13,194 nucleotides of DNA from JBGPIT01 sp041485125 (GCA_041485125.1 JBGPIT010000104.1:1-13194), one strand, 5' to 3'; shown: positions 1 through 7,812, counted from the first letter of the stretch. Notes: generated by a model from the sequence alone, not told the origin. Numbers and translations: made by a program.

Positions 1-119
1 AGGTTCAGCACCCGCACGTAGCCCTTCTTCTCCACGCGTCGTGCGACCCGGTCGAGATTCAGCGCGGTGACGGTGTCGAGGACGCTCTGTCGCGCGCGCG
101 ACCGCAGCGCACTACCCAT
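1..119 (-). CDS. Partial 5' end of a gene in the polysaccharide operon; possible polysaccharide deacetylase
   Basis: Only the first 39 codons lie in the window. They begin at an ATG (119-117) that overlaps the TAG of the upstream ATP-grasp/phosphatase gene by 8 nt (ATGGGTAG), so the two are probably translationally coupled. The visible protein starts MGSALRSRARQS and ends in KKGYVRVLN just before the edge. A short basic helix leading into a hydrophobic RVLxYH-like strand is common at the start of polysaccharide deacetylases in exopolysaccharide loci, and that is the only hint of function. A glycosyltransferase is also possible. That a gene starts here is fairly secure from the overlap and the uninterrupted frame; the product is a guess. 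Confidence 0.5.
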   Translation of the reverse strand, partial: MGSALRSRARQSVLDTVTALNLDRVARRVEKKGYVRVLN

Positions 120-1869
120 GCAGCATCATCGTCGGGTCAGGAGTGACGACGCCGGCGCGCTTCGGAGCGGTCGCACCGACCAGGCGCTCGTGCAGGCGAT
201 CGAGCAGCGCGGCGATCGTAGCGAACGTCCGCTCGATCGTCGCCGTGTCGCCGCCATAGGGATCGCGGACGACGCGGCCGCGATCGAGGTCGCCGAGCAA
301 GATCGTGGGAGCCGAAGCGCGATGGGCGTGGAGCTCCGCGAGATTGATGTAGTCCATCGCCACGATCATGTCGGCCCATTCGACCGCCGCCCGCGACAGC
401 GTCATCGATCGATGCGCGGCGAGATCGATGCCGAAATGCTCGCGCGCCACCTGCTCCACCGCGGTCGGCACGAGCCGATTGGAGGACGGTAGCGTGCCCG
501 CGGAACGGACGTCGGCGTACGCGAACCGCTCCCGCATATAGCGTTCCGCGAACGGCGAACGACAGATGTTCCCGGCGCACACGAAGAGCACCCGCGGCGA
601 TCGGCCGGTGGCGCGTTCGAGCGCGCGGAATGCGCGGCGCCGGCCTCGCGCCGCGTGGGCGACACGCGCCGCTAGGCGCCGCGCACGGCAACCCACCGGC
701 GCGAAGAGACGGAGCGTGTCCTGGCACCACTCCGCGATCGCCGGCATCGGATCATCGAGCCGCTCCACGTCCCAACGCTCGTCGCGGCGGTACGCGCGTG
801 TCCAATCACGGAACGTGGCGAGGCGATCACCCGCGCGCAGCACGCTGCGCGCCGCCCACACGGCGTCGTGCCGCAGATGGCGCTGACGAACGCCCAGGCG
901 CGGCTCCGGCAGAGGGGATGGCAGCGCGTGTGGACCTTCGCGATGGAGGCGCAGCAGCCAGAGCGGAAAATCGAGCCCGGCGCTGATCGTGAGCGGCAGC
1001 GAGCCCCAGAACCGACCGTTCACCTCCATCAGCCAGGTGCGATTCGACTCGAGGTCCTTCTTGAATTCGAGCATCGCGACGCCGCTCCATCCGGTCGCCG
1101 CGACGAAGCGGTCCGCGCACGCGGCGAGAAACGGATCGACGGGCTCGGTCGTGCGATAGCTGCCGCCGCCGCCGTGGAAAGGCTCGTGGAGCCGGCGCTG
1201 TTGCACGATCGAAAGGACGCGACCCCGCCACGCCAGCAGGTGGATGCCGACGCCGACGCCCGGACAAAACCGTTGCACCATGATCGGCACGCGACCGAGA
1301 TGGAAGCGCGCCACGTCGAGAAGCTCGTCGCGGCTCGACACCCGCGTCACCTGAAAGCGAATCAGCCGATCGCCCGACACGAGCGCGCTGTGAGTGGGCT
1401 TGACGAAGCACGGCCATCCGACGTCGATGTCGGCCGCGCGCGCGAGGTCTTCGACGCCACGAAGCGTGACGTGCTCGGGAACGGGAATGTCGAGCGTCGC
1501 GCCGAGCGCGAGGACGCGCGCCTTGTCGTGTGCATACTCATGCGCGGCGGGCGGCGGCAGCGCGAGCGCCACCTTCGACTCGAGCGTCGCGCGGACGAGC
1601 GCGCTCACCTCACTCGCCGCGTCGGTGATGGGAATGAGCAAGTCGTAATGCTCGCGTGTCACGGCGTCGACGAGGCCACGGGCCACAGCGTGCACGTCGA
1701 CCGTCGGATCGCCGAGATCGAACGAGCGGCGACAGAAGCGCGAGTGCTCCGCCGCCGAACGGCCGCCGATCCGCGCCACGTCGACGTCGACACCCGCCGC
1801 ACCGAGCGACCGCACCACCCCCAGGCCCGCGCCGGGCGTCGTGTCGAGAACGAGAACGCGTTGGCCCAC
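112..1869 (-). CDS. ATP-grasp ligase-like protein fused to a C-terminal low-molecular-weight protein tyrosine phosphatase
   Basis: A 585-aa two-domain protein. Residues 1-110 form a Rossmann-like pre-ATP-grasp domain (RVLVLDTTPG at the start). Residues about 110-310 are an ATP-grasp fold of the carbamoyl-phosphate-synthase/PylC type: K157 in FVKP, a Gly-rich loop HGGGGSY (232-238), and metal ligands E268 (AMLEFKKD) and E282/N284 (LMEVNGRFWG). A basic linker (about 310-425) leads to a complete LMW-PTP: P-loop CAGNICRS with nucleophile C431 and R437, and the general-acid motif DPY at D536. LMW-PTPs of the Wzb type dephosphorylate tyrosine kinases that control polysaccharide export. ATP-grasp enzymes join a carboxylate to an amine or thiol; the substrate here is unknown. 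I chose GTG at 1869 because AGGA lies 6 nt upstream and it follows the methyltransferase stop by 17 nt. TTG 1884 is an alternative. The frame stays open upstream to 2508, but that part overlaps the methyltransferase and is spurious. Confidence 0.9.
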   Translation of the reverse strand: MGQRVLVLDTTPGAGLGVVRSLGAAGVDVDVARIGGRSAAEHSRFCRRSFDLGDPTVDVHAVARGLVDAVTREHYDLLIPITDAASEVSALVRATLESKVALALPPPAAHEYAHDKARVLALGATLDIPVPEHVTLRGVEDLARAADIDVGWPCFVKPTHSALVSGDRLIRFQVTRVSSRDELLDVARFHLGRVPIMVQRFCPGVGVGIHLLAWRGRVLSIVQQRRLHEPFHGGGGSYRTTEPVDPFLAACADRFVAATGWSGVAMLEFKKDLESNRTWLMEVNGRFWGSLPLTISAGLDFPLWLLRLHREGPHALPSPLPEPRLGVRQRHLRHDAVWAARSVLRAGDRLATFRDWTRAYRRDERWDVERLDDPMPAIAEWCQDTLRLFAPVGCRARRLAARVAHAARGRRRAFRALERATGRSPRVLFVCAGNICRSPFAERYMRERFAYADVRSAGTLPSSNRLVPTAVEQVAREHFGIDLAAHRSMTLSRAAVEWADMIVAMDYINLAELHAHRASAPTILLGDLDRGRVVRDPYGGDTATIERTFATIAALLDRLHERLVGATAPKRAGVVTPDPTMMLHG

Positions 1870-1886
1870 GAGGCGTCCTACCAAGG

Positions 1887-2579
1887 CTACGTCGTGAGGA
1901 CGAGAAGCGAATAGCCTCCGAGCGTCCGTGCGGCGAGGTCGGGGCTGAGAGTGAAGAGCCACTTGCGCGGCAGCCGCGCAAGCCGCGTGCGCCACCGATA
2001 CACGAAGTCGATCCCGCCCGGCGTGTAGAAATGGTCGACGACCTCGTAGCCGAGGTCGCGTAGGACGCGCAACGCGAGGTCCTTGGTGAAGAAATGCAGA
2101 TGACCAACCGAGTCGCGCGCCGCGATCAGGGGCTTCCCGCGCAACACCGCCTGCGCCGACAGTTCGAGCGGGATGTGGAACAGCTTGTAGTGCGCACGCT
2201 CTCTCGCTGCCCGCAGAAACGCGAAGTAGTCTTCGACGTGCTCGAACACGTCGAGGAGCAGGAGAACGTCGTAGTGCTCGCGTGTCGCGAGAAAATCGCC
2301 GAGCTTGAAGCTGAGGCGCTCGCTCGCGCGGATCGCGCTCAACGTCGCCGCTTGCGGCGAGATGTCGTAGCCGACGAAGTGGACGTGGGGATCCATGCGA
2401 TCGTGCAGTTGCTTGAGGATTTCGCCCGCACCGCAGCCGACCTCGCAGACGGTGCTCGGTGCGAGGCCATGCTTGCGGAGCATGGCGAGGACGCGGTCCG
2501 CCTTCCACTCCGAGTGCTCGGCGTGCCAGGTCGGGTGGCTCTGGAGGTAACCACCCCGGGTGTAGAGCTCGCTCGACAT
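1887..2579 (-). CDS. Class I SAM-dependent methyltransferase (polysaccharide locus)
   Basis: A 230-aa protein with the SAM-binding motif VCEVGCGAG (residues 44-52), acidic D72 after strand 2 (VGYDIS), and the post-III motif LLLLDVFEHVED (106-117), as in methyltransferase type 11/12/23 families. The HLHFFTK segment (160-166) is typical of family members in glycan clusters. It probably O- or N-methylates a sugar or glycan, but the substrate cannot be read. The start is ATG 2579, directly preceded by a very strong Shine-Dalgarno (GGGAGGAGAGG, 2590-2580). The longer in-frame extension to 2807 is Arg-rich, runs across the promoters and is rejected. First gene of the leftward operon; 17 nt separate it from the ATP-grasp/phosphatase gene. 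Confidence 0.9.
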   Translation of the reverse strand: MSSELYTRGGYLQSHPTWHAEHSEWKADRVLAMLRKHGLAPSTVCEVGCGAGEILKQLHDRMDPHVHFVGYDISPQAATLSAIRASERLSFKLGDFLATREHYDVLLLLDVFEHVEDYFAFLRAARERAHYKLFHIPLELSAQAVLRGKPLIAARDSVGHLHFFTKDLALRVLRDLGYEVVDHFYTPGGIDFVYRWRTRLARLPRKWLFTLSPDLAARTLGGYSLLVLTT

Positions 2580-2590
2580 CCTCTCCTCCC
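2580..2590 (-). promoter_or_regulatory. Strong ribosome binding site of the methyltransferase
   Basis: The complement reads GGGAGGAGAGG directly before ATG 2579. Either GGGAGG (5 nt spacing) or AGGAG (3 nt) could pair with 16S rRNA. This fixes the start. It is notable because most other first-in-unit genes here have no Shine-Dalgarno. Confidence 0.8.
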
Positions 2591-2660
2591 AGCGTTGATC
2601 CACGGCAGCTCCCGACGCGGCGAAGACGTCGCTTGGTGCTCGCGGCGCGCTGCGGCGCCC

Positions 2661-2689
2661 AGCGTATCGTCCAGCCGCGCCGGTGTTAA
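2661..2689 (-). promoter_or_regulatory. Predicted sigma70-type promoter for the leftward polysaccharide operon
   Basis: On the minus strand, TTAACA (2689-2684, 5/6 to TTGACA) is followed after exactly 17 nt by TACGCT (2666-2661), which matches TATAAT at the conserved first, second and last positions. Transcription would begin near 2654, giving a leader of about 75 nt with the strong RBS. It faces away from the rightward promoter at 2724. Confidence 0.5.
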
Positions 2690-2731
2690 CCGACTCTTCG
2701 CGTCGTCGCGTGCGGATACTTTGTTGACACC
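2682..2731. promoter_or_regulatory. Imperfect inverted repeat spanning the divergent -35 boxes
   Basis: GGTGTTAAC (2682-2690) and GTTGACACC (2723-2731) are inverted copies matching at 8 of 9 bases, 32 nt apart. Each contains the -35 box of one divergent promoter. The symmetry may only reflect two similar -35 regions, or may be a site for a regulator co-controlling both operons. No regulator gene is visible nearby. Confidence 0.35.
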
Positions 2732-2752
2732 TCGACCTTCGGCACCGATCAT
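2724..2752 (+). promoter_or_regulatory. Predicted sigma70-type promoter for the rightward polysaccharide operon
   Basis: A perfect TTGACA (2724-2729) is followed after 17 nt by GATCAT (2747-2752, 4/6 to TATAAT). Transcription would start near 2759, about 46 nt before the glycosyltransferase ATG at 2806. The -10 box is poor, so the call rests on the perfect -35, the spacing and the location. Confidence 0.4.
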
Positions 2753-2805
2753 CGACGCGACGGCGGCGGCAGGCGCGAGCGGGCGCGTGCGCCATCTCAC
2801 ATCGC

Positions 2806-4047
2806 ATGCGAGTTCTGGTCTTCGAGCCCGACCACGAGGGTCACAAGTTTCCATACCTCCGGCATCTCCTGCCCTCACTCGCGCGCCTCGACGTGGATCT
2901 CACCGTCGCGATCAGCGGTGAGGGGCTCGCGTCATCCGAGTTTCGCGATCAGCTCGGCGCTCTCCGCGATACCGTGCGCTTCGAGCCGGTGCTGGTACGG
3001 CCTCGCGGCTCGCCGCTGGCGATCGCGCGGCGCCACCTCGATCAGATCCGCGACGTGGCGACGCGGTTTCGTCCCGACCACCTGCTGGTGCCGTCGGCGG
3101 ACGGATTGACGCAAGCACTCGGCGCGATGCGCGCGATCGGGCGCTCCTTTCTGCCGAGCGGCATGCACTCCGAGGCGGCGATGCACGCGGGGATCTTCGC
3201 GCACGCGGCGCGCTCGGTACCGGACCGCATCAAGCGCGAGATCGTCTATCAGTCGATTCGCGCAGCACCGTGGAACGATCTCCTCTACGTCGATCCGCTC
3301 GCCTACGAAGCCGTGCAGCGCCGCGGCGGCGCACTCGCGACACGTACGCGAGTGCTGCCCGACCCCTGCGACGAATACCAGCCGTGCGATCGCGACGTCG
3401 CGCGCCGCGAGCTCGGGATTCCGGAGGAAGGGCGCTACATCGGTTGCGCCGGCGCGCTCGATGCGCGGAAGGGAACCGACCTACTGGTTCGGGCGTTCGC
3501 GCGTGCCGACGTGACCAAAGATGACCGCCTTCTGCTCGCCGGCCGGTTGCACCCGGATATCCGTGCGGAGATCGAGCATGATCACACCGGTCTCCTGCGC
3601 GACGGTCGTCTCATGCTCCTCGACCGCTACCTCGACGAGCGTGAGCTGAGGCTTGCGCTCGCCGCGATGGACGTCGTCTGCACGCCGTACCCCGACGATC
3701 GCGGCCTCTCGAGCGTCGCCCTGCAGGGAGTGCGCTTGGGTCGCATGATCCTCGGCAGCGACCGCGGCTGGGTGGGATTCGCCGTGCAGCACTGTGGTCT
3801 CGGCGCGACGTGCACGGTCACGGACGTCGACGCGTTCGCGGCGGCGATTCGGCGCTGTCTCGACGAGTCGTCGGACTTTCGACGGTCGCACGCGGCAGAG
3901 CGCCTGCTCGAGTTCCACTCGCCGTCGAACTATGCCGCGACGTGGACGCAGCGCCTGCGCGAGCGCCTGGACCTCGCACCGACAGGGCCGATACGGACGT
4001 GGGAGTGGGTCCTCGACGGCACGACCACGGCGAACGGCACGAGGTGA
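2806..4047 (+). CDS. GT-B glycosyltransferase (GT4-like)
   Basis: A 413-aa cytoplasmic glycosyltransferase of the two-Rossmann-fold GT-B type. The N-terminal strand is MRVLVFEPDHEGHKFPYLRH, a form common in exopolysaccharide gene clusters. The C-terminal nucleotide-sugar domain starts near residue 210 with GCAGALDARKGTDLLVRAF (213-231), followed by RLLLAGRL (241-248) and the donor-site region VVCTPYPDDRGLSSVALQGV (290-309). It most likely adds a sugar to a lipid-linked intermediate; donor and acceptor cannot be told. ATG 2806 is chosen because it starts the first beta strand, though no Shine-Dalgarno is obvious. The TGA overlaps the flippase GTG in GTGA, so the two genes are coupled. Confidence 0.9.
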   Translation: MRVLVFEPDHEGHKFPYLRHLLPSLARLDVDLTVAISGEGLASSEFRDQLGALRDTVRFEPVLVRPRGSPLAIARRHLDQIRDVATRFRPDHLLVPSADGLTQALGAMRAIGRSFLPSGMHSEAAMHAGIFAHAARSVPDRIKREIVYQSIRAAPWNDLLYVDPLAYEAVQRRGGALATRTRVLPDPCDEYQPCDRDVARRELGIPEEGRYIGCAGALDARKGTDLLVRAFARADVTKDDRLLLAGRLHPDIRAEIEHDHTGLLRDGRLMLLDRYLDERELRLALAAMDVVCTPYPDDRGLSSVALQGVRLGRMILGSDRGWVGFAVQHCGLGATCTVTDVDAFAAAIRRCLDESSDFRRSHAAERLLEFHSPSNYAATWTQRLRERLDLAPTGPIRTWEWVLDGTTTANGTR

Positions 4048-5591
4048 CGGCCGACGTGACGCACGCCCCCGACGTCACGATCGCCACGGACGCGCCGCCG
4101 GCCGCGATCGGGCGGACCGTCGGCCGCGGCGCGACCTGGATGGTGCTCAACACGGCGGGCGGGCGCGCCGCGCTGCTCGCCTCACAGCTCGGCCTCGGTT
4201 GGCTGCTGAGCGAGCAGGACTTCGGCATCTACGGTAAGGCGATCGGTCTCGCGGTCTTCGTGCAGTGCCTGCGCGATGGCGGCGCGACGCAGTTCCTGAT
4301 TCAGCGCGGCGCCGCCGAGTATCTCCGCCTGCGCGGTCCCGTCTTCTGGCTGGCGTTCACCGCCAATTGCGTAGTCGCATTGGCGCTCTTCGTGGTTGGA
4401 GCCTTAGCTCATGCGAACGACCCACAGGTCGCGCGTTTGCTGTGGGTACTCGCCGTGTCCTTCCCTTTCAGTACGTTCGCGTCGATCTGCCTGGCACGGC
4501 TCACGATCGACCTCCGCTTCGAGCAGATCGCACGCCTCCAGTTCTTTTCCGCGATGATCCGCTACGGCGGGATGCTGGCGCTCGCCGCGGTAGGAATGGG
4601 GCCGCTGAGCTTCGTCCTGCCGGTGCTCGTCACGACGCTCTTCGAAGGCGTGTACGGGCTCGCCGCCGTGCGCGAGCAGCCTTGGCGCGATCCCGCCGCG
4701 GTCCGTCGTTGGCTCTCTTTTTTGGATCAAACCAAGTGGCTGCTGATGAATGGGCTGGCCTCGGGCGTGATCAACTACGGTGTGTTTCCGATCCTCGCCT
4801 TGTTGCTCTCGACCAGCCAGGTCGGCGTCTACGTCTTCGCCACCCAGCTGGCGTTGCAACTCCTGTTGATGCTGGCCGTGAACTTCGACGCGGTGCTGTT
4901 TCCGGCCCTCCAGCGCCTCAACGCCGAGCCGGAGCGCCAGCGCGAGGCGCTGGTGCGCGCCCTCCGGACGGCGATGCTGACGATGGCGCCGCTCAGCCTT
5001 CTTCTCGTCGCGGCCTTCGATCCCGTCGAGCGGTTTCTCTGGCACGGGCGCTGGCACTCCGCGGTCGCGGCAGTGCTCGTCCTGTCGATCTTCTTTCCCT
5101 TCCGTGGCGCCTCGGTCGTCTACACCTCGGCGCTTCGCGCTCGCGGACGTTTCCGAGTGCTGTGCTTGCTCGAGCTCGCGGTCGCGATCGGCATGCTGGC
5201 GGCGGCCTGCATGGGCGCGGCCCTGTACGACTCGCCGACCGGCGTCGCATGGGTCGTGGGACCCTTCTATGGTGCCGTCAGCCTCGTGCTGCTCGTCCTC
5301 GTGCTCGGTCGCTGGGGTGTGCCGTCGCGGCGAGTGCTCGGTGCCGTCCTTCCGTCGTGGTCACTCTGCACGGCGCTGGCGCTGCTCTGCCTCTTGCTGC
5401 AAACGCTCTTGCCGAAAGAGCTGCCGAGCTTCGTCACCGCCATCGTCTGCGCCACCACGTTCGGGGTTCTGTGGGCAGTCGCGACGCGGCTCTTCCTGCG
5501 GGAACATCTGCGCGACGCGCTGAACGTTCTCCCGGCGCGTCTGGCTTTGCCGACCGAGCGCCTGTTCTGGCTCAGCGCCGATCGCGGCTGA
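4044..5591 (+). CDS. Wzx-type polysaccharide flippase (MATE/MOP superfamily)
   Basis: A 515-aa integral membrane protein with about a dozen hydrophobic segments, including ones near residues 37-57, 100-122, 131-150, 175-195, 235-255, 265-285, 310-325, 340-360, 373-395, 403-422, 436-456 and 462-482. The pattern LGLGWLLSEQDFGIYGKAIG (49-68) near the start is typical of the polysaccharide biosynthesis protein/Wzx family (LGRLLSPEDFG type). It should flip undecaprenyl-linked oligosaccharide to the outer face of the inner membrane. The chosen GTG at 4044 overlaps the glycosyltransferase stop by 4 nt. The frame is open upstream to 3810, but that lies inside the preceding gene. An ATG near 4140 would cut just before the first membrane helix and is less likely. 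Confidence 0.9.
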   Translation: MTADVTHAPDVTIATDAPPAAIGRTVGRGATWMVLNTAGGRAALLASQLGLGWLLSEQDFGIYGKAIGLAVFVQCLRDGGATQFLIQRGAAEYLRLRGPVFWLAFTANCVVALALFVVGALAHANDPQVARLLWVLAVSFPFSTFASICLARLTIDLRFEQIARLQFFSAMIRYGGMLALAAVGMGPLSFVLPVLVTTLFEGVYGLAAVREQPWRDPAAVRRWLSFLDQTKWLLMNGLASGVINYGVFPILALLLSTSQVGVYVFATQLALQLLLMLAVNFDAVLFPALQRLNAEPERQREALVRALRTAMLTMAPLSLLLVAAFDPVERFLWHGRWHSAVAAVLVLSIFFPFRGASVVYTSALRARGRFRVLCLLELAVAIGMLAAACMGAALYDSPTGVAWVVGPFYGAVSLVLLVLVLGRWGVPSRRVLGAVLPSWSLCTALALLCLLLQTLLPKELPSFVTAIVCATTFGVLWAVATRLFLREHLRDALNVLPARLALPTERLFWLSADRG

Positions 5592-5648
5592 TTGGCGCGC
5601 GTGCTGCTCCTTCGCGAGCGTCGTCGGTTCGGCTAGGACATCGCTTCG

Positions 5649-6629
5649 TTGTTGATAGACACGACATCACGACGACTGCGGTTGGCGACTCGCATCGCGC
5701 GGCTCTTTCCGATCGCGGTGTCTGGCAGGTTCGTCCGCCGACTGTATCCGTGGTCGCTCGCACGGCGCGAGAACGCCGGCTTTGTCGTACGCAGCGCGCT
5801 CGGCGACGTCGACTTCGCGTTTCCGCGCGCGGAGGGCGTCGCGAGTGGGTTCGCGATCCGCGGATTCAGCGAATGGCGAAACGTCGTCATCGCCAACGTC
5901 CTCTGCCGTTCCGGTGACACGATTGTCGAGGTCGGTGCTCACCTCGGCACGGAGACTCTTCTGTATGCGCTGATCGTGGGCGACCGCGGCCGTGTCGTCG
6001 CCTTCGAGCCTTTGCCCGCCAACTTCGCCACGCTCCGTGCCGGCGTGGAACGAAACCATCTCAATCAGGTTACGCTGCACCAGGCCGCGGTCGCGACGTC
6101 GTCCGGTCGACTCGCGTTCTACGAGCCGCGCGACGAGCAGGAGCAAGCACTCGGAACGCTCCTGGCGGGCACGGCAAGGACCGCGCGCGCGATCGAGGTC
6201 GACGTCGTCGCGCTGGACGACCTCTATCAGGCTGGCCGCCTCACACCGCCGCGCTTGATCATCATCGATGCCGAGGGCACCGAACCCGACGTCTTGCAGG
6301 GCGCCGACCGGCTCATTCGCGACGCGCATCCCCATCTCGTGCTGGAGGTGGATCCCGAGCTGCTCGCGATCGCCCACGTACCCCCGGAGATGCTGCACAC
6401 GCGCCTGCGTGAGCACGGGTATCTCGTACGCGAGATCGCGCGGAGCGGGCTGGGAGAGGTCCATCCTCGATCGCGCACCGTGAACTGGTTGGCTCTCGCG
6501 GGCCACGGCGATCTCGCGGGCGCGGAACCACTCGCCCGGCGCGTCCATCGTGCGCTGCTCTCCGCCGCCTGGCTGCCGTTGTGGCACGGCATCAATCCCG
6601 CGGTCGTCGGTAACCGCCGCAGGAAATAG
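5649..6629 (+). CDS. FkbM-family methyltransferase
   Basis: A 326-aa protein with the FkbM-family layout: SAM motif TIVEVGAHLG (residues 91-100), acidic strand-2 end VVAFEPLPANF (116-126), a QAAVATSSGRLAFY strand (145-158), and the family signature IIIDAEGTEPDVLQGAD (204-220). FkbM-type enzymes O-methylate sugars or polyketides; here glycan methylation fits the neighbours. The start is TTG 5649, with AGGA (5635-5638) 10 nt upstream. A second TTG follows at once, and no ATG is suitably placed. It follows the flippase by 57 nt on the same strand and is probably the last gene of the rightward polysaccharide operon seen here. Confidence 0.88.
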   Translation: MLIDTTSRRLRLATRIARLFPIAVSGRFVRRLYPWSLARRENAGFVVRSALGDVDFAFPRAEGVASGFAIRGFSEWRNVVIANVLCRSGDTIVEVGAHLGTETLLYALIVGDRGRVVAFEPLPANFATLRAGVERNHLNQVTLHQAAVATSSGRLAFYEPRDEQEQALGTLLAGTARTARAIEVDVVALDDLYQAGRLTPPRLIIIDAEGTEPDVLQGADRLIRDAHPHLVLEVDPELLAIAHVPPEMLHTRLREHGYLVREIARSGLGEVHPRSRTVNWLALAGHGDLAGAEPLARRVHRALLSAAWLPLWHGINPAVVGNRRRK

Positions 6630-6660
6630 GTCGACCGCTCCGAGTAGCTGCCACTTCTGC

Positions 6661-6689
6661 TTGCCGCGCACTTTGGCGCCTCCTACACT
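6661..6689 (+). promoter_or_regulatory. Predicted promoter of the DUF29 gene, probably leaderless
   Basis: TTGCCG (6661-6666, 4/6) and TACACT (6684-6689, 4/6) are separated by 17 nt. The GTG start lies 7 nt after the -10 box, so the transcript would begin at or next to the start codon. There is no Shine-Dalgarno. Confidence 0.45.
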
Positions 6690-6696
6690 TCTCTCC

Positions 6697-7167
6697 GTGA
6701 AGCCCGACGTCACCGCCACTGCCGACCACGCGGCGAACGAGGTCCTCTACGACGAGGACTTCTTCGCGTGGACCCAGCAGACGGCCGCGCTCCTGCGATC
6801 GCGGCGGTTCGCAGAAGTGGATCTCGAGCACACCGCCGAAGAGATCGAGGATATGGGCAAGCGCGACTTGAAGGAGCTGAACGGCCGCACGCAAGTGCTG
6901 CTCATCCACCTCTTGAAGTGGATGCTCCCGCCCAACGAGCGCTCACGCTCGCGGCAAAGCACGATCATCACCCAGCGCACCGAGATCGAGGCGGTGCTGC
7001 GACAGAGCCCGAGCCTCCGTCCGAAGATCGCGAGTGAGCTCGCGTGGAACTACGCGACGGCGGTGAAGCGCGCCGTGGCGGAGACGGGCCTCCGACCGGA
7101 GCAATTTCCGCGCGAATGCCCCTTCTCCGTCGAGCAAATCCTCGACGAAGACTTCCTACCGGCGTAG
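6697..7167 (+). CDS. DUF29 family protein
   Basis: A 156-aa soluble, mostly helical protein that matches the DUF29 pattern across its length: LYDEDFFAWTQQTAALLRSR (17-36), DLEHTAEEIEDMGKRDLKEL (42-61), the LLIHLLKWM helix (68-76), and the C-terminal FPRECPFSVEQILDEDFLP region (137-155). DUF29 proteins are abundant in cyanobacteria and environmental proteobacteria; no biochemical role is established. The GTG at 6697 is chosen because the family begins shortly before LYDEDF and because a -10-like box lies just upstream. It stands alone between the polysaccharide operon and the toxin-antitoxin region, so context gives no function. Confidence 0.85.
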   Translation: MKPDVTATADHAANEVLYDEDFFAWTQQTAALLRSRRFAEVDLEHTAEEIEDMGKRDLKELNGRTQVLLIHLLKWMLPPNERSRSRQSTIITQRTEIEAVLRQSPSLRPKIASELAWNYATAVKRAVAETGLRPEQFPRECPFSVEQILDEDFLPA

Positions 7168-7292
7168 GGAATCAGTAAAGAAACCTTTACCGCTTGCCCA
7201 TTGGCTGACCCCCCGGAGCCACGGAACGGCGCTTCGCCCGCCGCCTTCGAGGCGTGCATAGACCGCCAGCATTCTTAACCGCCATTCTGCTG

Positions 7293-7409
7293 GTGGTGTA
7301 TTCACGCGAGTTGTTACTCCCGGAGCGGTCCTTCTTTCTGTTCGGGCCGCGCGGCACAGGGAAGACGACGTGGCTCCGGTGTTTCGCAGCGGCTGAACCA
7401 GCGACCTAG
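7293..7409 (+). pseudogene. N-terminal remnant of an AAA-family (DUF4143-type) ATPase
   Basis: The plus strand encodes a 38-codon stub that begins at tandem GTG codons (7293/7296). It contains RSFFLFGPRGTGKTTWLR, the beta-1 strand and Walker A loop (GPRGTGKT) in the form characteristic of AAA ATPases carrying a C-terminal DUF4143. The frame ends at TAG 7407-7409, about 13 residues after the Walker A helix, and no Walker B or later motif follows. Intact relatives are about 380-450 aa, so most of the gene is gone. The MazF toxin gene begins (its stop end) only 28 nt further on. I am confident in the Walker A identity, somewhat less in the DUF4143 subtype. Confidence 0.65.
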
Positions 7410-7437
7410 TGGGTCCGATCGACACGGGCGCGACGCT

Positions 7438-7812
7438 TCACAGGTCGACAAGGCCCAAGGTAATGAGGAGCGCTTGGTCGATGGAGTCGAGCGTGTGCCC
7501 ACGCACGGCACCGAGGCGCTTGACCAGCCGAGCTCTATCCACGCATCGGAGCTGCCGAAGAAGGACCAAAGAATCGACGCGACACCCACCTTCGCCCGCG
7601 GCGACCAGTACCTCGGTGGGGTAGATGCGAGACCCGACGCTGGAAGTAAGCGGCGCGACAACGGTCGTCTGTGCCGTGCGGTTCGAGTGGTCGTTCTGAA
7701 CTACAACGGCCGGCCGGGTCTTCTGAATCTCGTGACCGATCGTGGGATCGAGGGCGACCAGCCAGACGTCGCCGCGCCGAGGATGCGCTATCGCCTTCGG
7801 TGACCGGGCCAT
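7438..7812 (-). CDS. mazF: MazF/PemK-family toxin (pair 1)
   Basis: A 124-aa protein with the MazF/PemK core: RRGDVWLVALDPTIGHEIQK (12-31), KTRPAVVVQND (31-41), and VVAPLTS (51-57). The family cuts mRNA or other RNA at short sequences; Arg-14 and the PLTS segment correspond to the usual active-site elements. Length is near the family norm. The ATG at 7812 starts 24 nt inside the antitoxin gene, giving a 25-nt overlap with its stop, so translation should be coupled. A GTG at 7836 is a possible earlier start. Transcribed leftward from the antitoxin promoter at 8067-8096. The stop lies close to the broken ATPase stub. Confidence 0.9.
   Translation of the reverse strand: MARSPKAIAHPRRGDVWLVALDPTIGHEIQKTRPAVVVQNDHSNRTAQTTVVAPLTSSVGSRIYPTEVLVAAGEGGCRVDSLVLLRQLRCVDRARLVKRLGAVRGHTLDSIDQALLITLGLVDL

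Noticed and set aside
1870..2508. Long upstream extension of the ATP-grasp/phosphatase frame, giving a 798-aa protein
   Set aside because: It runs through the methyltransferase gene in another frame and is Arg/Pro-rich with no domain pattern. The GTG at 1869 with an AGGA upstream fits better.
2580..2807. 76-residue N-terminal extension of the methyltransferase
   Set aside because: It is Arg-rich, crosses both predicted promoters, and ATG 2579 has a very strong ribosome binding site.
4265..5917. 550-aa plus-strand open frame
   Set aside because: It is an Arg-rich shadow of the flippase and FkbM genes with no recognisable motif.
5667..6719. 350-aa antisense open frame across the FkbM gene
   Set aside because: Long antisense frames are expected at this GC content; the FkbM signatures are on the plus strand.
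7175..7190. Small hairpin GTAAAG-AAAC-CTTTAC after the DUF29 gene, considered as a terminator
   Set aside because: The stem is only 6 bp and A/T-rich, with no T-run after it.
7296..7303. GTGTATTC, identical to part of the operator half-site at 8084-8091
   Set aside because: Only 8 bases match and there is no inverted partner, so chance is a sufficient explanation.
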